From positions 434,001 through 498,000 of the forward strand of contig CAVXRS010000005.1 in NCBI GenBank assembly GCA_963764215.1: DNA of 64,000 nt. The letters are read 5' to 3'. The notes under the pieces were generated by a model. The model had not been told where the DNA came from. It ran no database searches and was given only the letters and a program-made list of their open reading frames with translations. Every line of letters starts with the position of its first letter. The stretch's first letter is position 1. The stretch is from JAFDWI01 sp963764215. GTDB taxonomy: Bacteria > Actinomycetota > Acidimicrobiia > Acidimicrobiales > Iamiaceae. Below are positions 62,701-64,000 of the stretch, in pieces. The position numbers were made by a program, and so were the translations under genes.

Positions 62701-63914
62701 ACCTGGACACGATCGCGGTCGTCGGTGCTTCGACGGCCGGACTGGCGGCTGCCGGCGCGCTGCGTCATCAGGGGTTCGCCGGTCGACTCGTCCTCATCGG
62801 CGACGAACCGCACCGACCCTATGACCGCCCGCCGCTGACCAAGCAGTACCTGTCAGGGGCGTGGGATGCGGATCGGTTGGCGCTGCCCGGGGCCGACGCC
62901 CCCGACCTCGACGCCGAGTGGGTCCTCGACACGGCGGCCACGAGCCTCGACGTCTCCACACGCGCGATCGGCCTCGCCGACGGGTCCAGCCTGGTCGCCG
63001 ACGGCATCGTGCTCGCCTGCGGGGCGACGCCACGACGACTTCCCGGCACCGAAGGCGTCGACGGCATCTTCACGGTGCGCACCCTGGAGGATGCGACGCG
63101 GCTCCGCGCGGCGTTCTCGGCCGCTCCCGATCGGGTCGTCGTCGTGGGCGCCGGATTCATCGGCGCGGAGATCGCGGCGACGGCCCGGAGCCTGGACCTC
63201 GACGTCACCCTCGTCGAACCCCTCGAAGCGCCACTGGCCCGCGTGCTCGGTGGCGTCGTCGGCGCGGTCTTCGCCGACCTGCACCGCGACCACGGCGTTG
63301 ACGTGCGGCTCGGGGTCGGGGTCGAACGGGTCGAGACCGACGACGCGGGCCGGGCCTCGTCGGTCACGCTCACCGACGGCACGCGGGTCGCAGCGTCGAT
63401 CGTCGTGATCGGGATCGGGGTGACACCGAACACCGGCTGGCTCACCGGGTCGGGGTTGACCCTCGACGACGGAGTGGGCTGCGACGCCACGTGTACCGCG
63501 GCTCCGGGCATCGTGGCCGCGGGTGACGTCGCCCGTTGGCCGAACCCGACCTTCGGCGACAAACCGATGCGCGTCGAGCACTGGGACCACGCGTTCGGTC
63601 AGGCAGAACACGCGGCGGCATCGCTTCTTGCCGGCGAGCAGGCCGAGCCGTTCTCCACGGTGCCCTGGTTCTGGTCGGATCAGTACGACCGCAAGGTGCA
63701 GCTCGCCGGGCGCGTGAATGGGGCCGACGAGATGCTCGTGGTCGAAGGCAGCCTGGCCGAACGGCGGTTCGTGGCCCTCTACGGGCGTGCGGGACGCCTG
63801 GTCGGGGTGCTCGGCATGAACCGGCCCCGCCATGTCGTCATGCTCCGCCCCCGGATTCTCGAGCACGTCGGCCTCGCCGAAGCCGTGGACGCTTTCAGCT
63901 CGTCGTCCAGTTGA
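62697..63914 (+). CDS. FAD-dependent ferredoxin reductase
   Basis: The 405-residue flavoprotein belongs to the ferredoxin/rubredoxin reductase family that feeds electrons from NAD(P)H to P450 or dioxygenase ferredoxins. The N-terminal FAD motif VVGASTAGLAAAGALR requires translation upstream of the first ATG/GTG/TTG in frame. A CTG at 62697 overlaps the ferredoxin stop (CTGA) exactly like the ATGA/GTGA junctions elsewhere, so CTG is the likely start. A second motif VVVVGAGFIGAEIAATA binds NAD(P), and GIVAAGDVARWPNP closes the FAD site. Confidence 0.87.
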   Translation: MNLDTIAVVGASTAGLAAAGALRHQGFAGRLVLIGDEPHRPYDRPPLTKQYLSGAWDADRLALPGADAPDLDAEWVLDTAATSLDVSTRAIGLADGSSLVADGIVLACGATPRRLPGTEGVDGIFTVRTLEDATRLRAAFSAAPDRVVVVGAGFIGAEIAATARSLDLDVTLVEPLEAPLARVLGGVVGAVFADLHRDHGVDVRLGVGVERVETDDAGRASSVTLTDGTRVAASIVVIGIGVTPNTGWLTGSGLTLDDGVGCDATCTAAPGIVAAGDVARWPNPTFGDKPMRVEHWDHAFGQAEHAAASLLAGEQAEPFSTVPWFWSDQYDRKVQLAGRVNGADEMLVVEGSLAERRFVALYGRAGRLVGVLGMNRPRHVVMLRPRILEHVGLAEAVDAFSSSSS

Positions 63915-64000
63915 CGCTCACGCACCGCTTGGCGAGCGTCGAGGGGGTCCAGTAGCGGTACATGCCGACGAGGGCGTCGCCGGTCCGTTCGGTCCAGGAG
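63895..64000 (-). CDS. C-terminal end of an unidentified gene
   Basis: A minus-strand frame entering from the right edge encodes about 34 residues, WTERTGDALVGMYRYW, then TPSTLAKRCVSVNWTTS and a stop at 63895. It overlaps the end of the reductase gene by 20 bp in convergent orientation. Codon use is normal, but the piece is too short to identify. Confidence 0.4.
   Translation of the reverse strand, partial: SWTERTGDALVGMYRYWTPSTLAKRCVSVNWTTS

Overview
The window is 64 kb of very GC-rich chromosome from an actinobacterium. The gene set suggests a deep-branching lineage such as the class Acidimicrobiia, but no rRNA or marker protein settles this and the placement is inference. Supporting signs are a DtxR/IdeR regulator with the TTCPHGNPIPG segment, a HelD-type RNA polymerase-recycling ATPase, a DUF2993 protein, an Rip3-like site-2 protease with CBS domains, many ATGA/GTGA gene overlaps, frequent GTG/TTG starts, and several genes with a TANNNT -10 hexamer only 6-10 nt before the start codon.

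Layout. 1-5.3 kb: end of larE, a DUF2993 protein, a NUDIX hydrolase/acetyltransferase pair, a PQQ-type sugar dehydrogenase lipoprotein and acyl-CoA thioesterase II. 5.3-16 kb: an accessory island bracketed by two 77-79 bp direct repeats (5340-5418 and 15888-15964). It holds an IS3-family element whose orfB is split by a group II intron with a decayed reverse transcriptase, a secreted S1-type protease homologue whose catalytic His is Tyr, an acetyltransferase with a carrier-protein-like N-terminus, an ECF sigma factor with a membrane partner, and two nested IS3-family remnants. 16-31 kb: a GH1 glycosidase, two GtrA proteins, a methyltransferase, a BrkB-like protein, then a long leftward block hemE-hemH-hemY-lnt followed by GT4, methyltransferase and an alpha/alpha-toroid protein, with helD divergent from hemE.

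31-45 kb: IdeR, two cupredoxin lipoproteins, a 1-Cys peroxiredoxin with a clear promoter/operator, a CDF metal transporter, tRNA-Arg(CCU), a sulfatase, an EEP-family protein, a secreted lipase, a crotonase, a site-2 protease, a zinc-ribbon/TerB-like protein, an NfuA-type Fe-S carrier and dxs. 45-64 kb: polytopic membrane proteins (one a flippase-like protein with a pseudokinase-like segment), a PAP2 phosphatase, a hotdog thioesterase, tldD/tldE, an alpha/beta hydrolase bracketed by two near-identical perfect 25-bp-stem palindromes, an FmdB-type zinc ribbon, galU, moaC, a CAP-domain lipoprotein, tRNA-Ala(CGC), a glutaryl-CoA-dehydrogenase-like enzyme, a NuoL/MrpA-like antiporter, a YhhN-family protein, and a ferredoxin/ferredoxin-reductase pair.

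Themes are heme synthesis with iron and redox control (hemEHY, ideR, nfuA, peroxiredoxin, cupredoxins, ferredoxin system), envelope lipid and glycan work (lnt, galU, dxs, GT4 locus, GtrA, flippase-like, PAP2) and acyl-CoA catabolism. Seven otherwise conserved genes carry a single frameshift, which looks more like residual sequencing error than decay. Two of these frameshifts share the identical coding-strand 12-mer GCGCTCGGCCGG.
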